Shown in pieces: positions 1-7,437 of a stretch of DNA of 64,000 bases (position 1 is its first letter; each line of letters opens with the position of its first letter). Where the stretch lies: assembly GCA_938084175.1 (NCBI GenBank), contig CALKDR010000001.1, positions 1 to 64,000 on the forward strand, given 5' to 3'. The notes below the pieces were generated by a model that saw only the letters and a program-made list of their open reading frames with translations, searched no databases and was not told the origin of the DNA. Origin of the DNA: an uncultured Campylobacterales bacterium (GTDB lineage Bacteria > Campylobacterota > Campylobacteria > Campylobacterales > Arcobacteraceae). Both the position numbers and the translations under genes were made by a program.

Positions 1-41
1 TTAAAAGAACTATTTTCTAAAAAGTTTTTATCTAAAATCAT
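1..41 (-). CDS. 5' end of next gene of the polyol/sugar transport operon (partial)
   Basis: An ATG on the minus strand overlaps the stop codon of the transporter ATPase as ATGA, and the frame stays open to the window edge (13 codons, MILDKNFLENSSF). The four-base overlap is typical of translational coupling, so this is probably the next gene of the same operon. In comparable polyol operons that gene is often a mannitol/sorbitol-type dehydrogenase, but too little is visible to identify it here. Confidence 0.55.
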   Translation of the reverse strand, partial: MILDKNFLENSSF

Positions 42-1078
42 TTTATAGCCTTCTCTTGGTTATCAAAGTAGTAAAATCTTTTATCAGCAGAATTAATAAA
101 AATTTCATCACCAACTTTTAAATGGTCTTTTATACTTTTAACAGTAATTAGTTGCTCATTACCTAAACTAACGTAATAAATAACATATTCACCTAAATGT
201 TCAACTAAATCAACAGTACCTGTAAAGTCTGCTTCTTCTTTTTCACATAAATCAATATGCTCTGGTCTAACACCAACTGTTTTTACTGAACCTTTGTTTT
301 CAAGATCACTTTTTGCTACGATATGCTTAGCTTCTTGTGAGTTATCTATTTCAATGAAGTTCATTTTTGGACTACCAATAAATCCTGCAACAAATAAGTT
401 ATCAGGAGTATTATAAAGTTCATCAGGAGTTCCAAACTGTTGAATAACACCTTTATTTAAAACTACAATTCTATCTGCAAGTGTCATTGCTTCAACTTGA
501 TCATGAGTTACATAAAGCATTGTAGCTTCTAATCTTTTATGTAATTTTGCAATTTCAATTCTTGTATTAGATCTTAAGTTTGCATCCAGATTTGATAAAG
601 GCTCATCAAATAAGAAAACTTTTGGTTCTCTAATAATTGCTCTTCCAATTGCAACCCTTTGTCGTTGACCTCCTGAAAGGTTTTTTGGTAATCTATCAAG
701 TAGATTTGTCATTTGTAATGACTTAGCTGCTTTTTGAACTCTTTCCTCAATTTGGGCTTTTGGTACTTTTTGTAATTTTAATGAAAATGACATATTGTCA
801 TAAACATTCATATGAGGATAAAGTGCGTATGATTGGAAAACCATAGCAACTCCTCTTTTTGATGGAGGAGTATCATTAATAACTTCTCCATGAATAGATA
901 TATCGCCACTTGTAATCTCTTCAAGACCTGCAATTGTTCTCATTAATGTTGATTTTCCACAACCACTAGGTCCTACGAATACAACAAACTCGCCTTTTTT
1001 TATTTGTAAATTTGCACCTTGGATAATTGTAGTACCTTCATAGGCTTTTACAACATTTTTTAATTCAACACCTAACAT
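38..1078 (-). CDS. ABC transporter ATP-binding protein, MalK/UgpC/SmoK type
   Basis: This is the cytoplasmic ATPase that powers a carbohydrate importer. The 346-residue length is normal for the MalK/UgpC class. Visible in order are Walker A (GPSGCGKST, about residues 36-44), a Q-loop (FQSYALYPH), the signature LSGGQRQR near residue 135, Walker B (VFLFDEP), the switch histidine (VTHDQ), and a C-terminal TOBE-like regulatory region. It is the last complete gene of a minus-strand operon (binding protein, permease, permease, ATPase). The substrate is inferred as a polyol or sugar from the neighbouring HAD phosphatase and SorC regulator. MalK-class ATPases cannot be assigned a substrate from sequence alone. 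Confidence 0.93.
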   Translation of the reverse strand: MLGVELKNVVKAYEGTTIIQGANLQIKKGEFVVFVGPSGCGKSTLMRTIAGLEEITSGDISIHGEVINDTPPSKRGVAMVFQSYALYPHMNVYDNMSFSLKLQKVPKAQIEERVQKAAKSLQMTNLLDRLPKNLSGGQRQRVAIGRAIIREPKVFLFDEPLSNLDANLRSNTRIEIAKLHKRLEATMLYVTHDQVEAMTLADRIVVLNKGVIQQFGTPDELYNTPDNLFVAGFIGSPKMNFIEIDNSQEAKHIVAKSDLENKGSVKTVGVRPEHIDLCEKEEADFTGTVDLVEHLGEYVIYYVSLGNEQLITVKSIKDHLKVGDEIFINSADKRFYYFDNQEKAIK

Positions 1079-1117
1079 ATAACTTCCTTTTTCTTTTTAT
1101 CTTTAATCTTTTAATGT

Positions 1118-1948
1118 TTACTTAACAGCACCGAATGTTAAACCTTGAACTAGTTGTTTCTGACAGAACCAACCAAATACAACTATTGGAGCACAAGCTA
1201 ATGTTGAAATTGCTGATAATTTAGCCCAGAATAATCCTTCAGGACTTGAATATGAAGCAACTAATGATGTAAGTGTTGCTGCATCTGCTGAAGTTAGATT
1301 AATAGACCAAAACGCTTCATTCCAACATAAAATAATACTTAGTAATCCTGTTGATGTAATTCCACCCCATGATAAAGGTAAAACAACATGTCTTAACTCT
1401 TGAAGATAAGAAGCACCATCTAAACTTGCAGCTTCTAAAATATCTTTTGGTAAATCTTTAAAGTATGAAAATAACATCCATATAATAATTGGTAAGTTCA
1501 TAAGTGTAAATATCACGATTAATACTGTTTTTGTATCTAAAAGTCCAAATTGCTGTGCAATTAAATATATTGGAAGTAAAACACCAACAGCTGGTAACAT
1601 CTTAGTTGATAACATCCATAACATTACATCTTTTGTGTTTTTCGTAGGAGAAAAAGCAAAAGAATATGCAGCAGGAACTGCAATTATTAATGATAATAAT
1701 GTAGCTCCAAATGATGTAATAATTGAATTAATAGCATGATGCCAGTAATCACTTCTTTCGTTAACTAAACTATAATTTTCTAATGTTCCTTCAAATATAA
1801 ACATTGGAGGGACTGCAATTGCTTGTAATTCAGTTTTAAAACTTGTTAATACCATCCAAAAAATTGGAAAAAAGAATATAATTGCTACTATCCAAGCTAA
1901 TGTAACCAATAATCTATGTATTATTTTGTTTTTAGTTTTATAAGTCAT
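1118..1948 (-). CDS. carbohydrate ABC transporter permease, MalG type
   Basis: One of two inner-membrane permease subunits of the importer. The 276-residue protein has about six hydrophobic segments, the first near residues 13-35. The ATPase-contacting EAA loop is visible as EAASLDGASYLQELRHVVLP around residues 170-190. The size and the ending (QLVQGLTFGAVK) fit the MalG/SmoG group. It lies 9 bases after the MalF-type permease and about 40 bases before the ATPase. The substrate, probably a polyol, is inferred from context only. Confidence 0.92.
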   Translation of the reverse strand: MTYKTKNKIIHRLLVTLAWIVAIIFFFPIFWMVLTSFKTELQAIAVPPMFIFEGTLENYSLVNERSDYWHHAINSIITSFGATLLSLIIAVPAAYSFAFSPTKNTKDVMLWMLSTKMLPAVGVLLPIYLIAQQFGLLDTKTVLIVIFTLMNLPIIIWMLFSYFKDLPKDILEAASLDGASYLQELRHVVLPLSWGGITSTGLLSIILCWNEAFWSINLTSADAATLTSLVASYSSPEGLFWAKLSAISTLACAPIVVFGWFCQKQLVQGLTFGAVK

Positions 1949-1957
1949 TTATACTCC

Positions 1958-2833
1958 TTATGCCATTAAGCTTTTGCCTACTTGTTTTATCAAGAAGTAA
2001 GCTACAATATTTGCTAAGATAATGGCAAAAACACCACCAGCTGAAGCAATTCCAACATCAAAATCTAATAATGCGTTTGTAAAAATCATATAAGTTAGGT
2101 TAGTACTCTCATTACCTGGACCACCACCTGTTGTGATTAATATTTCTGCAAATATTGATAAGTGAAAAATCATTTGAATCATAATTACAATAGCAATTGA
2201 TCTTGCTAAGTGTGGTAAAGTTAAATAATAAAATTTAGCAAAAAAACCTGCACCATCTAACTCAGCTGCTTCTTTTTGTTCTTGATCTTGTGACTGTAAT
2301 GCTGTCATAAAAATTAGTAATGCAAAAGGAGTCCATTGCCAACTTAACATTATAATTATGGATACCAAGGGAAAATCGGACATCCAATCAATTGGTTCTA
2401 ATCCAAATGTATTAGAGAAAAATGCAAACATTCCATAAACAGGATTCATAAACATATTTTTCCATAATAATGCATTAACTGTAGGCATTATAAAAAATGG
2501 TGCAATTAACATAACCCTTACTAGTCCACGACCAGGGAAGGTTCTATCTATTAAAACAGCTAGAATTATTCCTAATATAATAGTAATAGTAATAATACTC
2601 ACTACCAATATAAGAGAATTAAAAACTGCGGGCATAAAAGCTTCATCAGTTAAAAAGAACTCATAATTACCTAAACCTTCAAATCCTGTATCCATAGGAT
2701 TTAATAAGTTATATCTTATTACCGAGAAATATAAAGTCATAGAAAGCGGTACAATCATCCATAGAAAAAGGACAATAATACTTGGTGCTTTTAATAAGTT
2801 CATAACGGTATTTTTACTTAAATCAAATTTCAT
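1958..2833 (-). CDS. carbohydrate ABC transporter permease, MalF type
   Basis: Second permease subunit of the importer, 291 residues with about six membrane segments. The EAA loop reads EAAELDGAGFFAKFYYLTLP around residues 190-210. It has the length of the short UgpA/SmoF permeases and lacks the long extra periplasmic domain of enteric MalF. It follows the binding-protein gene after a 99-base gap holding two stem-loops, which may lower its expression relative to the binding protein. Confidence 0.92.
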   Translation of the reverse strand: MKFDLSKNTVMNLLKAPSIIVLFLWMIVPLSMTLYFSVIRYNLLNPMDTGFEGLGNYEFFLTDEAFMPAVFNSLILVVSIITITIILGIILAVLIDRTFPGRGLVRVMLIAPFFIMPTVNALLWKNMFMNPVYGMFAFFSNTFGLEPIDWMSDFPLVSIIIMLSWQWTPFALLIFMTALQSQDQEQKEAAELDGAGFFAKFYYLTLPHLARSIAIVIMIQMIFHLSIFAEILITTGGGPGNESTNLTYMIFTNALLDFDVGIASAGGVFAIILANIVAYFLIKQVGKSLMA

Positions 2834-2853
2834 TATTTACCTTTATTAATTAG

Positions 2854-2923
2854 TTTGATACATACATAACAAATTTGTAAATTTAATACGTATGTATCAA
2901 AAAAAGAGAAAATCTCTTTTTTT
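2854..2923 (-). terminator. tandem stem-loops between binding-protein and permease genes
   Basis: Reading from the binding-protein stop on the minus strand, the first hairpin has arms of about 11 bases (AAAAAAAGAGA / TCTCTTTTTTT, + coordinates 2899-2923) and a T-rich far side. The second is a 12-bp inverted repeat, TTTGATACATAC (2854-2865) with GTATGTATCAAA (2890-2901). Such structures commonly act as partial terminators or 3' stabilisers, letting the binding protein outnumber the permeases. The function here is inferred. Confidence 0.6.
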
Positions 2924-2932
2924 GATTAGATA

Positions 2933-4240
2933 TTATTTGTAGTATCTAGCTCTTTTCATTGTTCTATCAGCAGATTTTTGAGATGACTCAAGTGCTTTTG
3001 TAACAGAAACTTTTCCAGCTAAAGCTGAACTCATTTGTTTACCAACATTAGTTGCAATCCCTTGAAATTCTGGAATTGTAACAAACTGTACACCAACAAA
3101 AGGAGTAGGATTTAAGGTAGAGTCTTTTGGTTTTGCTGATAAAATTGCTTTTAACTCAGCGTCTGCAAATACTGCTGCATCTTTAAAGTTTTGGTTTTCA
3201 TAAGTACTTTTTCTTGTACCTGTTGGAACTTTACCCCAACCATTAGTTTTTCCAACTAACTCAATATATTCTTTTGAAGTTGCCCATGAAACAAATTTTT
3301 GAGCATCAGTAGCATTTTTAGTACTTGTAGGAATTGCTAAAGCCCATGACCATAACCAGTTTGCACCTTTAGAAGTTACTGCAACTGGAGATTGTGCGAA
3401 TGCAATTTTATCATGTACTTTAGATTGTTTAGGATCTGTAATAAATGATGCTGCAATTGTTGCATCAATCCACATACCACATTTACCTTCATTATATAAA
3501 GCTAAAATTTCATTAAAGCTATTACCACTTGAACCTGGAGGTCCATACTTACTTAATAAGTCAACATAGAAATTAGCAGCATGGTTCCAAGCTGGTGAAT
3601 CTAACTGAGGTTTACCATCTTTGTCAAACCATTGTGCTCCAAAAGTATTTGCCATTGTAGAGATAAACGCCATGTTATCACCCCAACCTGCTTTTCCTCT
3701 TAAACAAATTCCATAAACACCATCTTTTGGATTATGAATAGCTTTTGCAACATCTTGAATATGTCCCCATGTTGGGTTATCTGAAATTGTCATACCAGCA
3801 TTTGCTACTAAATCACTTCTATACATAAGCATAGAACTTTCACCGTAGAAAGGAGCTGCATATAATTTACCATCATTAGATAAACCATCTACCATTGCAG
3901 GTAAAAGATCTTTTTCATCATATGAAGCATCAAACTTCATTTCTTTAATCCAACCTTTTTTACCCCACATTGGAGCTTCATACATACCAATAGTCATAAT
4001 ATCAAATTGACCACCTTTAGTAGCAATATCAGTTGTAACTCTTTGTCTTAAAACACCCTCTTCTAAAACAACCCATTTTAATTTGATATCTGGATTTTGT
4101 TGTTCAAACGTTTTTGATAGTTTTTGCATCTCAACCATATGACCATTATTAACAGTAGCAATTGTTAAATCACCTGCATTTAATCCAAGTGTTGCAATTG
4201 CTGCAACCATACTAGTTTTTATTATATTTTTAACTTTCAT
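2933..4240 (-). CDS. extracellular solute-binding protein, sugar/polyol ABC transporter
   Basis: Periplasmic substrate receptor of the importer, 435 residues, family 1 (MalE/SmoE-like). The N-terminus is a signal peptide (basic MKVKNIIKTS, hydrophobic core, cleavage probably near GLNAG). It has no lipobox cysteine, so it should be soluble in the periplasm. Aromatic residues scattered through the mature protein suit sugar stacking. The start is set by a strong ribosome site (AAGGAGAGAG) just upstream. It is the first gene of the operon and is transcribed away from the HAD phosphatase. Mannitol or sorbitol is the favoured substrate class by analogy with smo/mtl clusters. Confidence 0.9.
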   Translation of the reverse strand: MKVKNIIKTSMVAAIATLGLNAGDLTIATVNNGHMVEMQKLSKTFEQQNPDIKLKWVVLEEGVLRQRVTTDIATKGGQFDIMTIGMYEAPMWGKKGWIKEMKFDASYDEKDLLPAMVDGLSNDGKLYAAPFYGESSMLMYRSDLVANAGMTISDNPTWGHIQDVAKAIHNPKDGVYGICLRGKAGWGDNMAFISTMANTFGAQWFDKDGKPQLDSPAWNHAANFYVDLLSKYGPPGSSGNSFNEILALYNEGKCGMWIDATIAASFITDPKQSKVHDKIAFAQSPVAVTSKGANWLWSWALAIPTSTKNATDAQKFVSWATSKEYIELVGKTNGWGKVPTGTRKSTYENQNFKDAAVFADAELKAILSAKPKDSTLNPTPFVGVQFVTIPEFQGIATNVGKQMSSALAGKVSVTKALESSQKSADRTMKRARYYK

Positions 4241-4264
4241 CTCTCTCCTTAGTTTTAGTTAAAA

Positions 4265-4297
4265 TGAGCTTTTGCTAATTTATATAGCAAAAGCTCA
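4265..4297 (-). promoter_or_regulatory. 13-bp perfect hairpin in the leader of the binding-protein gene
   Basis: TGAGCTTTTGCTA (4265-4277) and TAGCAAAAGCTCA (4285-4297) are perfect inverted complements around a 7-base spacer. The structure ends about 24 bases before the binding-protein start codon and does not cover its ribosome site. It could be a repressor operator or a 5'-UTR stabilising hairpin. There is no T-run, so a terminator is unlikely. Confidence 0.6.
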
Positions 4298-4320
4298 ATA
4301 CATGAAAAGATAATAACAAT

Positions 4321-4399
4321 ATGAAACTTAGATGAAACTTAAAAATGTATACTATTTAGACAATTTTAAAATATTTTTTATGCTACTTTAATGCTACTT
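4321..4399. promoter_or_regulatory. four ATGNNACTT direct repeats, putative SorC-type operator
   Basis: ATGAAACTT occurs at 4321 and 4332, and ATGCTACTT at 4380 and 4391. Each pair is spaced exactly 11 bp, about one helical turn. The array lies in the shared control region between the importer operon and the HAD-phosphatase/regulator pair. Direct-repeat recognition suits oligomeric sugar-responsive SorC regulators such as the one encoded at 5234. The assignment is inferred from position and spacing. Confidence 0.5.
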
Positions 4400-4529
4400 T
4401 TGTAGTGAAAATTATTTAACAATCAATCATCGTTTATATAGGCTTTTATATCTAAACTTTTTGCTAATCTTTATATTAAATAAAAACTTGTATACTTTCA
4501 GTAATTTAAATAAAGTTAAGGTAATAAAT

Positions 4530-5228
4530 TTGCAAGTAGAAAACTATGAAAATATTGAATTAATTATTTTTGATTGTGACGGAGTTTTAATAGATAGTGA
4601 GATTATTAGTGCTGAAGTGATTTCAAAACAATTTATTAAGATAGGTATTAATATAAATACTCAATATGTTCAAGATCATTTTGTTGGACAATCGTATATT
4701 AAGACAAAAGCACATGTACTTAAACACTTTGGTATTCATTTAGCTGATAATTTTGAAGATGAGTATAGAAGTGAATTATTAAATGTATTTGATAAAGAGT
4801 TAAAAATAATACCAGGAATAGAAAGTATTTTAAAAAACCTTAATATTGATAAGTGTGTAGCAACTAGTAGTAGTTTTAATCGTGCGACATCATCTTTAAA
4901 AACAGTAGGCATTCATGAATATTTAAAAGATGATATTCATAGTGCTTATAATTTAGGATCAAGAGGTAAACCTGAACCTGATATTTATTTAAACTGTGCA
5001 AAAAAGTTTAATGTTGAAGTTGAGAATGTTTTAGTAATAGAAGATAGTTTAATAGGAATTCAAGGTGCAAAAAAAGCAGGAATGAAAGTATGGCATTTTA
5101 CAGGTGCTAGCCATTTAAAACATTGGGATACAAATCACAAATATGAGTTTGAACCTGATTTTGTGTTTAATGATATGAATAATTTCTTTTCATATCTTCC
5201 CCATTTAACAAACAATAGCAAAGGATAA
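4530..5228 (+). CDS. HAD-superfamily phosphatase (beta-phosphoglucomutase-like)
   Basis: Subfamily IA haloacid-dehalogenase phosphatase, probably acting on a sugar or polyol phosphate. The nucleophile motif FDCDGVLIDSE lies near the N-terminus, motif II is in ATSSSFNRA, the motif III lysine is in GKPEPDIYL, and the acidic motif IV is VLVIEDSLIGI. I place the start at the TTG at 4530 (MQVENYENIELI) because AAGG lies about 8 bases upstream. The track's start at 4461 adds 23 residues with no family match. It is followed five bases later by the SorC regulator. HAD phosphatases are common in polyol-uptake clusters, which supports a role with this transporter. Confidence 0.85.
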   Translation: MQVENYENIELIIFDCDGVLIDSEIISAEVISKQFIKIGININTQYVQDHFVGQSYIKTKAHVLKHFGIHLADNFEDEYRSELLNVFDKELKIIPGIESILKNLNIDKCVATSSSFNRATSSLKTVGIHEYLKDDIHSAYNLGSRGKPEPDIYLNCAKKFNVEVENVLVIEDSLIGIQGAKKAGMKVWHFTGASHLKHWDTNHKYEFEPDFVFNDMNNFFSYLPHLTNNSKG

Positions 5229-5233
5229 TTAGA

Positions 5234-6178
5234 ATGTCTTCAAAAGTTGATAAACTTGATTTAGCTGCACGAGCTGGATGGCTTTATTATGTTGCTGGAT
5301 GTACACAAGAAGAAATAGCAAGTCAATTTGGTATTTCTAGACAATCTGCACAAAGAATGGTGTCTTTATCTGTAAGTGAAAAACTTATAAAAGTAAGACT
5401 TGACCATCCTGTTTCAAATTGTATGAAATTAGCAAAACAATTAAAAGAAAAATATTCATTAAAAGAGTGTGAAGTTATTCCTGCTGTTTCTAAAGACGTA
5501 AGTACAAATGTTGGCTTAGGTCAAGCTGGTGCTGCTATGATGGAAAAATATATTGAAGCTAAAGAACCTGTTATTATTGGTTTAGGTACAGGTAGAGTTT
5601 TAAATATGATTGCAAACGAACTTTCACCAATGAATGGCTCTCACCATCGTCTTTTATCTTTAGTTGGTAATATGGCAAATGATGGTTCGGCATCATCTCA
5701 AGAAGTTGTAAGTAAAATAGCAGATAAAATTAATGCTACATATTATCCAATGCCTTTACCTTTAATAGTCAGTACTAAAGAAGAAAGAGATTTACTACAT
5801 AATCAAGAATCAACAAAAAATGTTTTAGCTCTTGGTAAAAAAGTTGATATTTCATTTGTTGGAATTGGTCAAATTGATGATTCTGCACCTATGTATAAAG
5901 ATAACTTCATTAATCAAAGAGAACTAGATTCTTTACTTAAAAATAATGCAGTTGGAGAAATAATAGGTTGGGCTTTTGATGTAAATGGAAATATTTTAAA
6001 AGGCGATACAAATAGTAGATTAACTAGTATTCCTCTTACAAAAGACTCAGATAAGCTTGTAATTGGTATTGCTGCTGTTAAACCAAAGTTTGCAGCTATC
6101 AAGGCTGCATTAACAGGTAAGTTAATTAATGGTTTAATTACAAATGAAGTATGTGCAAAAGCACTTTTAGAAAAATAA
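5234..6178 (+). CDS. SorC/DeoR-family sugar-responsive transcriptional regulator
   Basis: Transcription factor of 314 residues. An N-terminal helix-turn-helix (TQEEIASQFGISRQSAQRMV, about residues 25-45) is followed by the SorC sugar-binding domain with its IIGLGTGRVL phosphosugar loop and GIGQIDD segment. Members such as SmoC and SorC sense a sugar, polyol or its phosphate and control adjacent uptake genes. It lies 5 bases after the HAD gene and diverges from the importer operon, whose control region holds paired direct repeats. The likely ligand is a phosphorylated derivative of the imported substrate, which is inference. Confidence 0.9.
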   Translation: MSSKVDKLDLAARAGWLYYVAGCTQEEIASQFGISRQSAQRMVSLSVSEKLIKVRLDHPVSNCMKLAKQLKEKYSLKECEVIPAVSKDVSTNVGLGQAGAAMMEKYIEAKEPVIIGLGTGRVLNMIANELSPMNGSHHRLLSLVGNMANDGSASSQEVVSKIADKINATYYPMPLPLIVSTKEERDLLHNQESTKNVLALGKKVDISFVGIGQIDDSAPMYKDNFINQRELDSLLKNNAVGEIIGWAFDVNGNILKGDTNSRLTSIPLTKDSDKLVIGIAAVKPKFAAIKAALTGKLINGLITNEVCAKALLEK

Positions 6179-6187
6179 AGAGTTATT

Positions 6188-6781
6188 ATGAATAAAATAA
6201 TAGTACTTTTGTGTGTATGTACCTTCACTTTTCTAAATGCAAACAGCATACTTTTTTTAGGAGATTCTTTAACTGAAGGCTTAGGTGTAGATAAAGAAAA
6301 AGCTTTTCCAAAACTTGTAGAAAACATGCTTCAGGAAAAAGACAAAAATATAAAAGTTATAAATGGTGGAGTTAGTGGTTCAACTACTAGTGATGGTTTA
6401 GCAAGGCTTAAATGGTATTTAAAAAGAAAACCTGAGTTAATTTTTATAGCACTTGGGGCTAATGATGGATTAAGAGGTTTAGATTTAAATCAAAGTAGAA
6501 AAAACCTTGAAGAAATTGTAATTTACGCAAAAAAAGCTAATGCACAAGTTTTATTAGCAGGTATGTTAATACCACCAAATTATGGCAAGACTTATTCAAA
6601 AGACTTTGAAAAAATGTATAAAGAGATTAAAGATAAATACAAATTAAAAAGTATGGATTTTTTATTAAAAGATGTTGCTGGAATAAAAGAGTTAAATCAA
6701 AGAGATGGAATACATCCAAATATCCAAGGACATAAAGTAATAGCTAAAAATGTTTTTGAATTTATAAAGGAAGAATTGTAG
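6188..6781 (+). CDS. tesA: TesA-like GDSL esterase / lysophospholipase
   Basis: Secreted SGNH hydrolase of 197 residues. A signal peptide (MNKIIVLLCVCTFTFLNANS) is followed by block I FLGDSLTEG with the nucleophile serine, block II glycine in NGGVSGSTT, block III GAND and block V DGIHPN with the Asp-His pair. This is the arrangement of TesA (acyl-CoA thioesterase I / protease I / lysophospholipase L1), a periplasmic enzyme. The stop overlaps the next start by one base, and the two following genes are YbbA/YbbP-like. The tesA-ybbA-ybbP association is known from enterobacteria. Confidence 0.9.
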   Translation: MNKIIVLLCVCTFTFLNANSILFLGDSLTEGLGVDKEKAFPKLVENMLQEKDKNIKVINGGVSGSTTSDGLARLKWYLKRKPELIFIALGANDGLRGLDLNQSRKNLEEIVIYAKKANAQVLLAGMLIPPNYGKTYSKDFEKMYKEIKDKYKLKSMDFLLKDVAGIKELNQRDGIHPNIQGHKVIAKNVFEFIKEEL

Positions 6782-7437
6782 TGTTAAAAATAAAATCCTT
6801 AAAAAAAGAATATCATCAAAGTTCACAAAATATTGAAATATTTAAAGACTTGAATTTTAATGTTGAAGATGGCGAAAAAGTTGCTATTATGGGGAAATCA
6901 GGTAGTGGTAAATCAACACTACTTTCATTAATTTCTGGAATAATAAAAGCAGATGATGGAGATATTTTTTTAGATAACACTTCATATAAAAAACTTGAAG
7001 AGAGTCAAATTAACGATTTTAGAGCCTCTAATATAGGTTTTGTATTTCAAAACTTTCATTTAGTGTCATATTTAAATGCTTTAGAAAATGTTATGCTTCC
7101 GGCAAAAGTTTGTAATATCTCAAACCCTAAAGAAAAAGCAATAGAATTATTAAAAAGTGTAGGTTTAGAACATAGGTTAGATCACCTTCCTTCACAACTT
7201 AGTGGTGGAGAGAAACAGCGTGTGGCAATAGCTAGGGCTTTAATTCATAATCCCAAAATTATACTAGCAGATGAACCAAGTGGAAACTTAGATGAAGAAA
7301 CAGGAATAGCTGTTATGGATAAACTTTTTGAATTAATAGAAAAGAATAATACTACTTTAGTATTAGTAACTCATTCAAAAGAAGTAGCTTTAAGATGTGA
7401 AAAGACATACATGCTTTCTAGTGGAAACTTAGTTTAA
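6781..7437 (+). CDS. ybbA: ABC transporter ATPase, YbbA/LolD type
   Basis: Cytoplasmic ATPase of the MacB/LolD class, 218 residues. Walker A is GKSGSGKST near residue 38, the Q-loop is FQNFHLVSYL, the signature is LSGGEKQR, and Walker B is IILADEP followed by SGNLDEETG, the SGNLD element being typical of LolD/FtsE/MacB proteins. It starts with GTG at the tesA stop and ends at the ybbP start, so the three genes are tightly coupled. The partner is the large permease that follows. The transport or mechanical role of YbbAP is not firmly established. Confidence 0.9.
   Translation: MLKIKSLKKEYHQSSQNIEIFKDLNFNVEDGEKVAIMGKSGSGKSTLLSLISGIIKADDGDIFLDNTSYKKLEESQINDFRASNIGFVFQNFHLVSYLNALENVMLPAKVCNISNPKEKAIELLKSVGLEHRLDHLPSQLSGGEKQRVAIARALIHNPKIILADEPSGNLDEETGIAVMDKLFELIEKNNTTLVLVTHSKEVALRCEKTYMLSSGNLV

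Noticed and set aside
4461-4529. Track start of the HAD phosphatase at 4461
   Set aside because: The extra 23 residues have no family match and lie in the control region; a TTG with a good ribosome site at 4530 fits better.
5914-6327. 137-residue ORF on the minus strand
   Set aside because: It lies fully across the SorC regulator end and the tesA start, which have clear family motifs; it is a shadow frame.
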